Assembly (NCBI GenBank): GCA_024698715.1
Contig: JAILRA010000077.1
Coordinates: 1 to 64,000, forward strand
Reading direction: 5' to 3'
From: Lachnospiraceae bacterium
GTDB taxonomy: Bacteria > Bacillota > Clostridia > Lachnospirales > Lachnospiraceae
DNA: 64,000 nucleotides
The notes beneath the pieces were generated by a model that was given only the letters and a program-made list of their open reading frames with translations, was not told the DNA's origin and ran no database searches. Shown here one piece after another: positions 8,605-18,181 of this stretch (the first letter of the stretch is position 1; the number at the start of each line of letters is the position of its first letter). Made by a program: the position numbers and the translations under genes.

Positions 8605-11019
8605 ATGATTCTGGAAAAAGAGGGTAAATTTGTTTTACAGACAGAAAATTCAGCTTATGCATTTGATGTTTTGCCGACGGGGCATCTGGAGCATCTGTAT
8701 TACGGTGCACGTCTGGATTTCGATGACGATCTTCGGGAGTTTGAGGTATTGAAACCCAAGAGAGAATTCGGACCGGGCAATACGATCTCATATGATGAAG
8801 AACATTTTTCTTTTGCAGAAGAAGACACCTGTTTTGAAATATCCGCATGGGGAAAGGGAGATTTAAGATCTCCGTTTGTAAGCATCATACATCATGACGG
8901 AAGTACCACATGTGATTTTTTGTATGAAAGTCACCTGGTTTCGAAAGGAAAACCCGTCCGTAAAACCTTACCGGGTTCGTATGACGAAAACGATAACTGC
9001 GAAACACTCAGGATCACGTTGAAAGACAGAAGCTACGATGTCCGACTGGACCTTTATTATGTTGTATTCGAGGATAAGGATGTCATCGCGAGATTTGCGG
9101 ATCTGACCAATGCCGGAGAAGAAGAGATCAGGGTTGAAAGACTTCTGAGCTTTCAGCTTGATTTGTTTGATTCGGATTATGAAGCAGTATTTTTCTCCGG
9201 TGCGTGGGCAAGGGAAATGCAAAGCTACAGAACCGGTATATCAAACGGAATGCATATAAGCAGGAGCAATACCGGAACCAGTTCGAGCAGAGCGAATCCT
9301 TTCTTTATGATCGCAAGGGAGAACACTGATGAAAATATCGGCGAATGCTTTGGGTTTAACCTTATCTACAGCGGCAATCACATGGAGATAACCGATGCGA
9401 ATTCGTTCGGAAAAGTTCGTATCCAGTCGGGTATAAACGATGAAGCTTTTTCGTTTACGCTTAAGAAGGACGAAGTTTTCGAAGCACCGGAAGCGATAAT
9501 GAGTTTCTCGGATTCGGGATTCAATCTCTTAAGCCGGAGGATGCATGAATTCGTGAGAGAAAACATTGTAAGAGGCGAGTGGAAAAAGAAAGAAAGACCG
9601 GTCCTTTTGAACAGCTGGGAAGCCGCTTACTTTAATTTCGACGAAAACAAACTTGTAAAACTTGCGAAAAAAGCCGCAGAAGTCGGCATTGAACTTTTTG
9701 TCATGGACGACGGATGGTTCGGAGAAAGAAACGACGATCTTACGTCTCTCGGAGACTGGAAAGTCAACACCAAAAAAATCCCGGGCGGACTTAAAGGTCT
9801 TGCTGACAGGATAAACAAACAGGGGCTCTCATTCGGTATCTGGGTGGAACCCGAGATGGTGAATGTTAAAAGCAGGCTTTACGAAGCACATCCCGACTGG
9901 TGCCTTGCCAACCCGAATACTCCCCATTCGGAAGGCAGGCACCAGAGGATCCTGGATCTGACCAAAAAAGAAGTCAGGGATTATATCATCGAATCCATGA
10001 GCGAGGTTTTCTCTTCCGCCAACATAGAGTATGTCAAATGGGATATGAACAGGATACTGTCGGATATTTATTCCGAAGGAACACCTTCATCCAAAATGGG
10101 AGAGATCACGCACCGTTATGTGCTCGGACTATATGAGATAATGGGTGAACTTACGAAACGTTTTCCGAAGATCCTGTTTGAAGGCTGTTCTTCCGGAGGA
10201 AACAGATTCGACCTCGGGATCCTCTGCTTCTTCCCTCAAATCTGGGCATCCGACAATACGGATCCCATATGCAGAAGCGAGATCCAGCAGGGATTGAGCT
10301 ACGGATATCCTTTGAGCGCGATAGGTGCACATGTTTCGGCCAGCCCCAACCACCAGACATTAAGAAAAACCCCGATGAAAACGAGGGCAGCAGTTGCTTC
10401 TTTCGCATGCTTCGGATACGAATGCAATCTCAATGATTTTTCCAAAGAAGAGATTGATGAGATCAAGAAGGAAATAGCACTGTACAAAGCGTACAGAAAC
10501 GTTATGCAGTTCGGAACGTTCTACAGGGGCGGAAAAGGACCTGCGAAAACTTTATCGCCTTCTTCTGCAAGTGTTCTGTCCAATCCGTCGGGATACGGAA
10601 ATATTACTGAGTGGACGGCCGTTTCGAAGGACAAAGGGACTGCAGTCGGAATGATGCTTAAAAAACTCGCTCTTCCGAATACCCAGAATACATTTTACCG
10701 TCCTAAAGGACTTAAAGAAGATGCGAAATATGTTTTTGTGAACAAGGAACTTGAGTATGATATCAGGGATTTCGGAGACCTGGTGAATACGGTTGCTCCC
10801 ATTCACTTAAAACAGAATTCCCTTCTTCTGGATATAGTGGCCAAAAAGATCAAACTTCCTTCCGAGAAGGAGAATTATGTGGCGAGCGGAAAATTCCTCT
10901 GTACTTCCGGAGTAAGGCTCTGCCAGGATTACGCCGGAACGGGATATAATGAAAATGTCCGCTACGCGCAGGATTTCTCGGCCAAGATGTACATTATGGA
11001 AGAGATCTTAAATAAATAA
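8605..11019 (+). CDS. Alpha-galactosidase, glycoside hydrolase family 36
   Basis: An 804-residue cytoplasmic enzyme that should cleave terminal alpha-1,6-galactose from melibiose, raffinose-family sugars or galactomannan fragments. It has the N-terminal beta-sandwich, then a TIM barrel with FVMDDGWFGER, GIWVEPEMVN, the nucleophile aspartate in VKWDMNR (Asp480), FEGCSSGGNRFD and the acid/base aspartate in WASDNTD (Asp550). The length is close to that of tetrameric GH36 enzymes. The ATG at 8605 has GGGGTGG upstream and is preferred to an in-frame start 28 codons earlier that lies inside the transporter gene. It is the last gene of the galactoside operon and ends just before a strong terminator. 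Confidence 0.92.
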   Translation: MILEKEGKFVLQTENSAYAFDVLPTGHLEHLYYGARLDFDDDLREFEVLKPKREFGPGNTISYDEEHFSFAEEDTCFEISAWGKGDLRSPFVSIIHHDGSTTCDFLYESHLVSKGKPVRKTLPGSYDENDNCETLRITLKDRSYDVRLDLYYVVFEDKDVIARFADLTNAGEEEIRVERLLSFQLDLFDSDYEAVFFSGAWAREMQSYRTGISNGMHISRSNTGTSSSRANPFFMIARENTDENIGECFGFNLIYSGNHMEITDANSFGKVRIQSGINDEAFSFTLKKDEVFEAPEAIMSFSDSGFNLLSRRMHEFVRENIVRGEWKKKERPVLLNSWEAAYFNFDENKLVKLAKKAAEVGIELFVMDDGWFGERNDDLTSLGDWKVNTKKIPGGLKGLADRINKQGLSFGIWVEPEMVNVKSRLYEAHPDWCLANPNTPHSEGRHQRILDLTKKEVRDYIIESMSEVFSSANIEYVKWDMNRILSDIYSEGTPSSKMGEITHRYVLGLYEIMGELTKRFPKILFEGCSSGGNRFDLGILCFFPQIWASDNTDPICRSEIQQGLSYGYPLSAIGAHVSASPNHQTLRKTPMKTRAAVASFACFGYECNLNDFSKEEIDEIKKEIALYKAYRNVMQFGTFYRGGKGPAKTLSPSSASVLSNPSGYGNITEWTAVSKDKGTAVGMMLKKLALPNTQNTFYRPKGLKEDAKYVFVNKELEYDIRDFGDLVNTVAPIHLKQNSLLLDIVAKKIKLPSEKENYVASGKFLCTSGVRLCQDYAGTGYNENVRYAQDFSAKMYIMEEILNK

Positions 11020-11032
11020 TGCGGATTTAATA

Positions 11033-11071
11033 AGGGCTCTGTGCCGGTTTTTCGGTGCAGGGCTCTTTTTT
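11033..11071 (+). terminator. Rho-independent terminator of the galactoside operon
   Basis: AGGGCTCTGTGCCG pairs with CGGTGCAGGGCTCT over 14 positions, counting G-U pairs, around the loop GTTTTT, and a run of six T follows. It closes the galK operon. Confidence 0.88.
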
Positions 11072-11100
11072 CGCCAAGATGACCCGGTGAGCCCATTTTG

Positions 11101-11129
11101 TTGTAAAAAACGGCACGATATGGTAAAAT
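11101..11129 (+). promoter_or_regulatory. Promoter of the polysaccharide operon
   Basis: TTGTAA (11101-11106), a 17-base spacer and TAAAAT (11124-11129), with TGG directly before the -10 box. It lies 69 bases upstream of the ABC permease gene and just after the preceding terminator. Confidence 0.6.
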
Positions 11130-11197
11130 AATTTGATATTGGCCAAAAAAGGTATTGTGCCGATTTTATACAAAACAACAGATATTCGGGTGTTTAT

Positions 11198-11974
11198 ATG
11201 AAAGCTTTAAAAGAACTGTATCAATACAGAGAAATGATATTCAGTTTGATACGAAAAGATTTGAGAGGAAAATACAAGGGCTCGGTTTTGGGGTTCTTCT
11301 GGACATTCGTGAATCCTCTTCTTCAGCTTGTGGTTTATACGGTTGTTTTTTCCGTATTCTTTCCTACGACTATAGAAAAATTCTACATTTACCTTTTCAT
11401 AGGACTTGTTCCCTGGCTGTTCTTTAACAGCAGCCTGGTAGGCGGTGCTACATCTGTGGTAAGTCAGGAAAATCTTATCAAAAAGATATATTTTCCGAGA
11501 CAGGTACTGCCGATTTCTTTTGTTACCAGCAGTTTTGTAAATATGTTGCTGACGTTCCTGGTTATTTTTGCGGTACTTCTCATAAGCCGTTTCGGGATCA
11601 ACTTCGCAGTGGTATGGATGCTTCCGATAGTAATGATAGTGGAGTATCTGTTCGCGATGGGAATATCCATGATCACATCCGCTCTGACCGTATATTTCAG
11701 GGATCTTGAATACATACTCGGTATTCTGGCGATGTGCTGGATGTATATGACTCCCATTCTTTATGAAGTGGATAACATCCCCGAAAAATACCGTCCTCTG
11801 ATATATCTGAATCCTATGACAGGTGTGATCCAGTGTTACAGAGAAATACTTTACTATAAGCAATTTCCGGACCTGAAGGTGCTTATTACTGCATTGATAA
11901 TCGGAATCCTGTTCCTTGTTATAGGATTTTTCGTATTTCAGAAACTGCAGAAACGTTTTGTTGAGGAGTTGTAA
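11198..11974 (+). CDS. ABC-2 polysaccharide export permease (Wzm/TagG type)
   Basis: A 258-residue integral membrane protein with about six membrane helices. The N-terminal RKDLRGKYKGSVLGFFWTFVNP is the hallmark of ABC-2 exporters for O-antigen, teichoic acid and capsule polymers. It should form a homodimeric channel with the Wzt-like ATPase encoded at 16825 and export a lipid-linked polysaccharide. Its TAA overlaps the ATG of the next glycosyltransferase gene (TAATG), showing tight translational coupling. The operon continues through 19684. Confidence 0.92.
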   Translation: MKALKELYQYREMIFSLIRKDLRGKYKGSVLGFFWTFVNPLLQLVVYTVVFSVFFPTTIEKFYIYLFIGLVPWLFFNSSLVGGATSVVSQENLIKKIYFPRQVLPISFVTSSFVNMLLTFLVIFAVLLISRFGINFAVVWMLPIVMIVEYLFAMGISMITSALTVYFRDLEYILGILAMCWMYMTPILYEVDNIPEKYRPLIYLNPMTGVIQCYREILYYKQFPDLKVLITALIIGILFLVIGFFVFQKLQKRFVEEL

Positions 11975-13362
11975 TGCATCCTGAAAAAGGTAAAAACGGA
12001 CATTCCGGATCTAAAAACAGATTAAAGGCTTTCTTCAGAAGATTGTCTGCCGTCGGTACAAAGGAAAAATTTGTACTTGTAAAAAATGCATGCAAACGGA
12101 AGATCGGTTCAAAAAATGCCGGCGGGGAGTCGGGATTATCGCGGGAAGAACTTGAGGCTTCACATATTTCTTACAGAAAAGATCCGGTTTCCGTGAACGA
12201 TTCGTATCTTGCCGTTGTTGTCGACAATCTGGACAGGGGCGGACTTGAAGAAGTGGTTCGTCTTTTGACTGAGGAATGGCAGTCTTTGGGTAAAAAAGTC
12301 AGAGTGCTCTGTCTTAACGAAGGCGGATACATTGCGGATAAAATATCGGATACCGGAACAGAGGTCAAAGTTTTTCACGGAGACAGGAAAAGCCTCAAAG
12401 AGTATCTTTTAAAAAACAGACCATATATTGCAAATACACATTTTGTGCATGACGGAATTGAAGTTTTTTACGAACTGGGCATTCCCGTTGTCGAAGTGAT
12501 CCACAATATGTATGTCTTCATGGATGAGAGTCTTCGCAATGCGGAGATCATGAAGCAGGGTTTTGTTGACGGATACATAACTGTTTCGGAATGCGCAAAA
12601 GACATATATCTTAAGATGTTTCCGGATATTCCTTCCGAAAGGATCACGGTCGTAGGAAATACTTTCGCAAAGGAAATGAAGAGCAGTGTTTCAAGAGAAG
12701 AAGTACGAAAAGAACTCGGCATTCCGTCGGAAGCATTTGTTTTCATCGCCGTCGGAAGCATAGATCACAGAAAGAACTGTCTCGGAATGCTCAAAGCATT
12801 ATCCGAACTCGGTGATCGTACAAAGCGTGATGTAAGGCTCCTTTTTGTCGGAACCGCATCGGACGTCGTGTATTACAGAAAGATTGAAAAGTTTATAAAG
12901 AAAGATCATTTGAAAGAAAAAGTGATTTTTACCGGAGAAAGAAACGATGTTAACGATCTTCTTTCGGCAGCGGATGCATTTCTTATGCTTTCGTATTATG
13001 AGGGATGGAGCGTTGCAGCAACCGAAGCTTTGTCAGCCGGTCTTCCGATGATCCATTCGCTCTGCGGAAGTGCAAAAGAACTGATCTGCGACGATAAGAA
13101 CGGCATTCTTGTACCTAATCCGATCAAAGGGATCGAAGAGTATTCATATTACGATCTTCTTGATGCCATGTATTCGGGCGTCAATGAGGGTATTCCCGAA
13201 ACGGTCGACGCAATGCTTTCGATGATTGAAAACGAACAAAAATACAAAGATGCCAAAAGTGAGATCTCGGGTTTTATTACCGATAATTTCAGCAACAAAG
13301 AAACGGCAATGAAATACGAAAAAGTATTTGAAGATATTATCCGTAAATGTACGGAGGTTTAA
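11974..13362 (+). CDS. Glycosyltransferase family 4
   Basis: This 462-residue protein has a GT-B fold. The N-terminal donor/acceptor half contains NLDRGGLEEVVRLL (about 77-90). The C-terminal half has FIAVGSIDHRKN and the E-x7-E motif in YYEGWSVAATEAL, which binds the nucleotide-sugar. A basic, low-complexity N-terminal extension of about 70 residues precedes the fold. It should transfer a sugar from a nucleotide donor to the growing polymer at the cytoplasmic membrane face. The donor and linkage cannot be read from sequence. It lies in an operon with the export permease and is translationally coupled to it. Confidence 0.88.
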   Translation: MHPEKGKNGHSGSKNRLKAFFRRLSAVGTKEKFVLVKNACKRKIGSKNAGGESGLSREELEASHISYRKDPVSVNDSYLAVVVDNLDRGGLEEVVRLLTEEWQSLGKKVRVLCLNEGGYIADKISDTGTEVKVFHGDRKSLKEYLLKNRPYIANTHFVHDGIEVFYELGIPVVEVIHNMYVFMDESLRNAEIMKQGFVDGYITVSECAKDIYLKMFPDIPSERITVVGNTFAKEMKSSVSREEVRKELGIPSEAFVFIAVGSIDHRKNCLGMLKALSELGDRTKRDVRLLFVGTASDVVYYRKIEKFIKKDHLKEKVIFTGERNDVNDLLSAADAFLMLSYYEGWSVAATEALSAGLPMIHSLCGSAKELICDDKNGILVPNPIKGIEEYSYYDLLDAMYSGVNEGIPETVDAMLSMIENEQKYKDAKSEISGFITDNFSNKETAMKYEKVFEDIIRKCTEV

Positions 13363-13373
13363 AGGATTTAAAG

Positions 13374-16300
13374 ATGAGTAAAGTCGGAATAGTTATCATT
13401 AATTTCAATTCGATGAAATATCTGCCGCTGACAATGGAAAGTCTTGTAAGCGTTAAAGGCAGCATTCCTTTTTCAATAGGCGTTATTGACAACGGCTCTT
13501 CGAAGGATGAAAGGGATGCCTGCGAAAAACTGGTAAAAGATTATGCCGAAAAATATCCCGAGCGGGAAATAGAGTTTTTTGACGCCGGCAAAAATCTCGG
13601 ATTCAGCGGCGGAAACAATGTTGTGATAAAAGCATTTATGGAGAGAGAGGATATCACACATATCTGTCTTCTCAATTCCGATGTCATTGTTACTGATTTC
13701 TGGCTTGATTATATGATGGAAAAAGACTGTGACGTTATCGGTCCCGTAACGAACGCGGCAGGAAATGAACAGACTATCCAGATAGATTATTCCGCCGAAC
13801 CGAACGAAGAGGCTCTTACGCTTGCCAATACATATGCGAAAAAGAGACATGAATCTTATAAGGGATATGTTACCGACAGCGAACTTGTGACGTTCTTTGC
13901 AACTATCATTAAAAGAGAAGTCATTGAAAAGATCGGATTGCTGGATGAACAGTTTTATCCGGGATCCTACGAGGATGATGATTACTGCGTACGTATTCTC
14001 GAAGCGGGATACGGGATAAATATTGCAAGAGACTGTTTCCTGCATCATTTCGGAAGCGGATCGTTCTCGAATCTTAAGATGAACGAGAGACAGAATATAG
14101 GTAACATCAACAGAGAGAGATTTGAGAAGAAATGGAACAGACCGTGGAAAGACAGAACATGGAAGCTTCTTGAATCCTGTAAGCAGGATATGGATTATCT
14201 TCTCAGAGAAAACAGACAGGAATGGCAGAAAGAACAGCTTGACACTTCCATGGTTCAGATCGAAAAGCTTATGGAAGACTGGGGAGAGGCCATCAAATTC
14301 TTTACCTCAAGAGCCGATCAGGTAGATGTCAACGCATGTGAGTATTCCGGAAAACAGCTGCTTTCCATGCTCTCGGTAAAAGCCAAGAGAAAGATAAAGA
14401 ACAAACTCGGAATAGCAAAGCGCGAAGTCAACAGAAAAGTAAATCACAGGGACAACGACAAAAAGATCAAAGAAGGTCTCGAAAAGACATATGCCCTGAT
14501 CAAAAATGCCGGTGAAAAAGGTCATAAACCGATCTGCGTATTTGCTCCCATGTACAATAAGGAAAATGAGAGGGACGGATATATTCAGCGTATCAAAGCG
14601 GTCGATCTGACTGTTTTAAAAGACATGTGCCGCATCTATCTTTACGATGAAGGTGTGGAATGCACATGCATGCGCTTTGATTTCATAGATGAACTTCACG
14701 GATATATCGTTTTCAACAGCCACGATCCGAGAGATCTTGAAGAGATCAAAAAACTGGTATCATTCTGCAAAGTTACATATACCCATTCTCTTCTAAGATT
14801 CATGGAAGACAGAACGGACAGGGCATTGTGGAGTGTTTTTGATGATATAAATGTCAAGCATTTCTGGGATGTTCACGGTACCGTACCCGAAGAATATGCT
14901 ATGTCGGGTTCGGAACTCGGAAGCAAAATGGCGGATGAGGTCGAAGAGTTTCTGGCCAACCGTGTTGACTGCATAGTAGTGGTTACCGAAGCGATGGGCA
15001 GATACCTTAAGAAAAAACATCCGAAGATGAGGGCGGAGATCAAAGTAGTTCCGATCCTTAACAAAGATCTTTTGAAAAAAGCGGAAGGCCTGAAAAAGAA
15101 TGACAACGGCAGGTATACGATCGTTTATGCCGGCGGTACGCAGCCTTGGCAGAACATCGGCCTTATGCAGGATATAATTTCCAAGACGGACAGTCTGTAC
15201 GATTTTAAGATGTTCGTACCCAATCCCGATGAGTTCAGAACTTTATGGGGTGACAGGAAAGAAGCCACGGGAATGACTGTGGATTCGAAATCACCCGAAG
15301 ATCTGTATGAGGAATACAAATCCTGCGATTTCGGATTCGTTCTTCGTGATTCGGATCCGGTCAACTATGTGGCTTGTCCCACCAAGATAATAGAGTATCT
15401 CAGATTCGGAATCATCCCGATCCTCAAGACCACTGAAATAGGTGATTTCGTAGATATGGGAATGCAGTATATTCCGTATACGGATGTTTTGAACGGCATA
15501 AAGATGACCGAGGAAAAGCATCGTGAGATCCTTGAAAACAATTACGGTATCCTGGACAAGCTGACGCAGGTTTACGTTAAAGGTATAGAGGAACTGAGTG
15601 CTTCCGTTTGCGAGGGCAAAAAACCGATAGTGATAAAGCCCAACGAAGGAAAACCGGCTATAGGACTTGTGGTTACCACCTTCGAAAAGGGCGGACTTGA
15701 ACAGGTTGTTTTAAATCTTTACAACGGATATAAAAAAGACGGATATCCCGTATATCTTCTCTGCCAGAAGAATATCCTCGGACCCATGGCCGAGCAGATA
15801 GAAGACGGTGAACTTCTGGTATTCGAAGACAGCATGAAACTTTTCCTTTATTATCTTCAGGAGAAGCATATTACCGTTTTGCACTATCATTACAATACTT
15901 TCGGGTGTATCGAAGCAAAGGCTCTCGGCGTTCATACGCTTTACACGATGCATAATGTCTATACCTGGAAATCCGACAGCGAGATAACGGATTACAGTCA
16001 TCTGCTCGATACGATGGATGAAGTCATTCCGGTTTCGAATCTTGTTAAGAAATACTATCTGGCAAGAACCGAAGCAAGAGAAGACAATCTGAAAGTAATA
16101 TACAACGGAATAGATTTCGGTGAACTCGGTGAAAAGAACCTTCCCGATACTCTTTCGCGTAAAGCACTCGGAATAGGAGAGGATGATATCGTCCTCGGAT
16201 TTGTGGCTTCATTCTATCCTGTCAAATATCAGATCGGTATGATAGGCGTTATGGAAGAACTGATGAACAGATATCCCAATGTTAAGCTTCTGTTCATCGG

Positions 16301-16802
16301 CAACTGCGAGAATGATTATCACAGGCTTTTCATGGAAGAGTTAAACAAGAGTTCCGCCAAGGACACAATGATCCATGTTCCGTATTTCGCTCATTGTTAT
16401 ATGGGAGAGTTTTTAAGAAGGATCGTTGATATCTTCACTCTTCCGACTTTACAGGAAGGATGCAGCAATGCGGTTTTGGAAGCGATCTTCTGCGATAAGC
16501 CGATGGTCCTTACCGATGTCGGAAATGCGAGGGATGTTGAATATCTTAAAAGCTGTGAAGTGGTAGATGCGGCATACGATGATATTACGAAAACGAGCAA
16601 TGACCAGATAATGAAGATATCGTCCAGAAAGAATTCCGCCAACAAGGATAAACTGGTAGAGGCATTCTCAAAAGTTATCGACAATATCGATGAATACAAA
16701 AAAGCGGCAGCCATTTCCGATGAAGAAAAGAAACAGTACGAAACATCGTATATGGTCGGTCAGTATATCGATGTGATAAAGAATATTTCCGAATCAGAAT
16801 AA
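13374..16802 (+). CDS. Three-domain glycosyltransferase (GT2-GT4-GT4)
   Basis: A 1142-residue cytoplasmic protein with three glycosyltransferase units. Residues 1-280 are a GT-A (family 2) domain with VIDNGSS, NLGFSGGNN and the metal-binding-like LLNSDV. Residues about 385-740 look like a GT-B domain with FVLRDSDPVNYVACPTKIIEYL. Residues about 759-1142 form a second GT-B domain with EKGGLEQVV and E-x7-E in LQEGCSNAVLEAI. A helical, charged linker (280-385) separates the first two. One polypeptide could therefore add several different residues of the repeat unit. The ATG at 13374 is preceded by AAGGA; an ATG at 13347 inside the previous gene has no ribosome site. The middle domain lacks a clear E-x7-E and may be inactive. 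Confidence 0.85.
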   Translation: MSKVGIVIINFNSMKYLPLTMESLVSVKGSIPFSIGVIDNGSSKDERDACEKLVKDYAEKYPEREIEFFDAGKNLGFSGGNNVVIKAFMEREDITHICLLNSDVIVTDFWLDYMMEKDCDVIGPVTNAAGNEQTIQIDYSAEPNEEALTLANTYAKKRHESYKGYVTDSELVTFFATIIKREVIEKIGLLDEQFYPGSYEDDDYCVRILEAGYGINIARDCFLHHFGSGSFSNLKMNERQNIGNINRERFEKKWNRPWKDRTWKLLESCKQDMDYLLRENRQEWQKEQLDTSMVQIEKLMEDWGEAIKFFTSRADQVDVNACEYSGKQLLSMLSVKAKRKIKNKLGIAKREVNRKVNHRDNDKKIKEGLEKTYALIKNAGEKGHKPICVFAPMYNKENERDGYIQRIKAVDLTVLKDMCRIYLYDEGVECTCMRFDFIDELHGYIVFNSHDPRDLEEIKKLVSFCKVTYTHSLLRFMEDRTDRALWSVFDDINVKHFWDVHGTVPEEYAMSGSELGSKMADEVEEFLANRVDCIVVVTEAMGRYLKKKHPKMRAEIKVVPILNKDLLKKAEGLKKNDNGRYTIVYAGGTQPWQNIGLMQDIISKTDSLYDFKMFVPNPDEFRTLWGDRKEATGMTVDSKSPEDLYEEYKSCDFGFVLRDSDPVNYVACPTKIIEYLRFGIIPILKTTEIGDFVDMGMQYIPYTDVLNGIKMTEEKHREILENNYGILDKLTQVYVKGIEELSASVCEGKKPIVIKPNEGKPAIGLVVTTFEKGGLEQVVLNLYNGYKKDGYPVYLLCQKNILGPMAEQIEDGELLVFEDSMKLFLYYLQEKHITVLHYHYNTFGCIEAKALGVHTLYTMHNVYTWKSDSEITDYSHLLDTMDEVIPVSNLVKKYYLARTEAREDNLKVIYNGIDFGELGEKNLPDTLSRKALGIGEDDIVLGFVASFYPVKYQIGMIGVMEELMNRYPNVKLLFIGNCENDYHRLFMEELNKSSAKDTMIHVPYFAHCYMGEFLRRIVDIFTLPTLQEGCSNAVLEAIFCDKPMVLTDVGNARDVEYLKSCEVVDAAYDDITKTSNDQIMKISSRKNSANKDKLVEAFSKVIDNIDEYKKAAAISDEEKKQYETSYMVGQYIDVIKNISESE

Positions 16803-16824
16803 ATTCAGTTTACAGGGTGACATT

Positions 16825-18162
16825 GTGAAAGAAGAAAATGTAATCGAAATAAGAGACGTACACAAAAAGTTCAGAAATTATTACGACAAGAACTACAGTC
16901 TCAAAGATAAAATGATACATTCCGGAAGAAGGAAAAAATATGAGGACAACTGGGTTCTCCGCGGAATCAGTTTTGATGTGAAAAGAGGCGATGTTGTCGG
17001 TCTTATCGGAAGAAACGGATGCGGAAAGAGTACCACATTAAAACTCATGTCAAAGATCATTTATCCGGATAAGGGTGAGGTCGAGACCAGAGGAAGAGTA
17101 TCGAGCCTTTTGGAACTCGGTGCGGGTTTTCATCCGGACTTGAGCGGATATGAAAACATTTACCTTAACGCAGCCGTTTTCGGGCTTACCAAAAAAGAAA
17201 TAGACTTGAGAGTCGATGACATTGTTCGTTTTTCGGAACTTGGAAGCTTTATGGAAAATCCCATCAGAACATATTCATCGGGTATGTATATGAAACTTGC
17301 TTTCTCCGTAGCGATCAATGTAGAGGCGGATATCCTGCTGATCGACGAGATCCTCGGAGTCGGAGATGTAAGTTTCCAGAAGAAATGTTTCGAAAAACTT
17401 CTCGAGATCAAGGAAAACGGAACGACCATTGTCATAGTTTCGCATTCCACCGATCAGATCGAACGTATCTGTGACAGAAGCATCTGGATAGAAGAGGGTA
17501 AGATACGCGATATGGGAAACCCCAAGGATGTGCATGCCGTATACCTTGCAACCATGGAGGAAAGAAGACTCAAGAGAAAAGAGCAGGAACGTATTGAGAT
17601 AGAAGAACGGGAGAAAGAAAGAAACGAACGCCGCGAAAAAGAAAGACTTGAAATTGAAAGAAAAGAAAAAGCCGGCAGGGACAAGATAAACAAAAACAGA
17701 GAAGAGAGACAAAAGAAACAGGAACAGCTCAAATCCAATATAGATGTTAAATCAACCGACGAGTTGAACGATCAGGTCAGGGCGGAACTTGACAGGCAGG
17801 AAGAACTTCGTACCAGCCTCGAAGAACGTCTTAAGCAAAGAGAAGAAAGCAAAAAAGAAGCAAACAATAAAACCGACAGGGAACTGTTTGAAGAAGTTCT
17901 CAATGACAAAAACATAGAAGTCGATTATCTTAATTCGGTTATAAGACAGAACAGTCTTGAAAAAGAAAGAATCGAAAGCGAAAAGAATGCTGAGATTCTT
18001 CGTCTGGAAGAACTAATTTCCGATAAGGAAGAAGAAATTGACAGACTGAACGAGGTTATCATCGGAAAAGACAACGAATTGATACGTCTCGAGGGAGTGA
18101 TAACCGACAAAGACGATGAGATAAACCGATTGAACGATCTGCTTATCGGAAAAGATGTGTAA
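16825..18162 (+). CDS. Wzt-like polysaccharide ABC transporter ATPase with a C-terminal coiled coil
   Basis: The first 240 residues form a complete polysaccharide-export ATPase: Walker A GRNGCGKST, the ELGAGFHPDLSGYENI region typical of Wzt/TagH, signature YSSGM, Walker B ILLIDE and the switch histidine in IVSH. It should power export by the permease at 11198. Instead of the carbohydrate-binding C-terminal domain of Escherichia coli O9a Wzt, residues 243-445 are almost entirely charged heptads predicted to form long coiled coils, with imperfect repeats such as EEIDRLNEVIIGKDNELIRL. The start is GTG with GGGTG upstream. The coiled coil may pair with the one in the next gene. Confidence 0.88.
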   Translation: MKEENVIEIRDVHKKFRNYYDKNYSLKDKMIHSGRRKKYEDNWVLRGISFDVKRGDVVGLIGRNGCGKSTTLKLMSKIIYPDKGEVETRGRVSSLLELGAGFHPDLSGYENIYLNAAVFGLTKKEIDLRVDDIVRFSELGSFMENPIRTYSSGMYMKLAFSVAINVEADILLIDEILGVGDVSFQKKCFEKLLEIKENGTTIVIVSHSTDQIERICDRSIWIEEGKIRDMGNPKDVHAVYLATMEERRLKRKEQERIEIEEREKERNERREKERLEIERKEKAGRDKINKNREERQKKQEQLKSNIDVKSTDELNDQVRAELDRQEELRTSLEERLKQREESKKEANNKTDRELFEEVLNDKNIEVDYLNSVIRQNSLEKERIESEKNAEILRLEELISDKEEEIDRLNEVIIGKDNELIRLEGVITDKDDEINRLNDLLIGKDV

Positions 18163-18181
18163 AAAACGGTGGGGGTAATCT

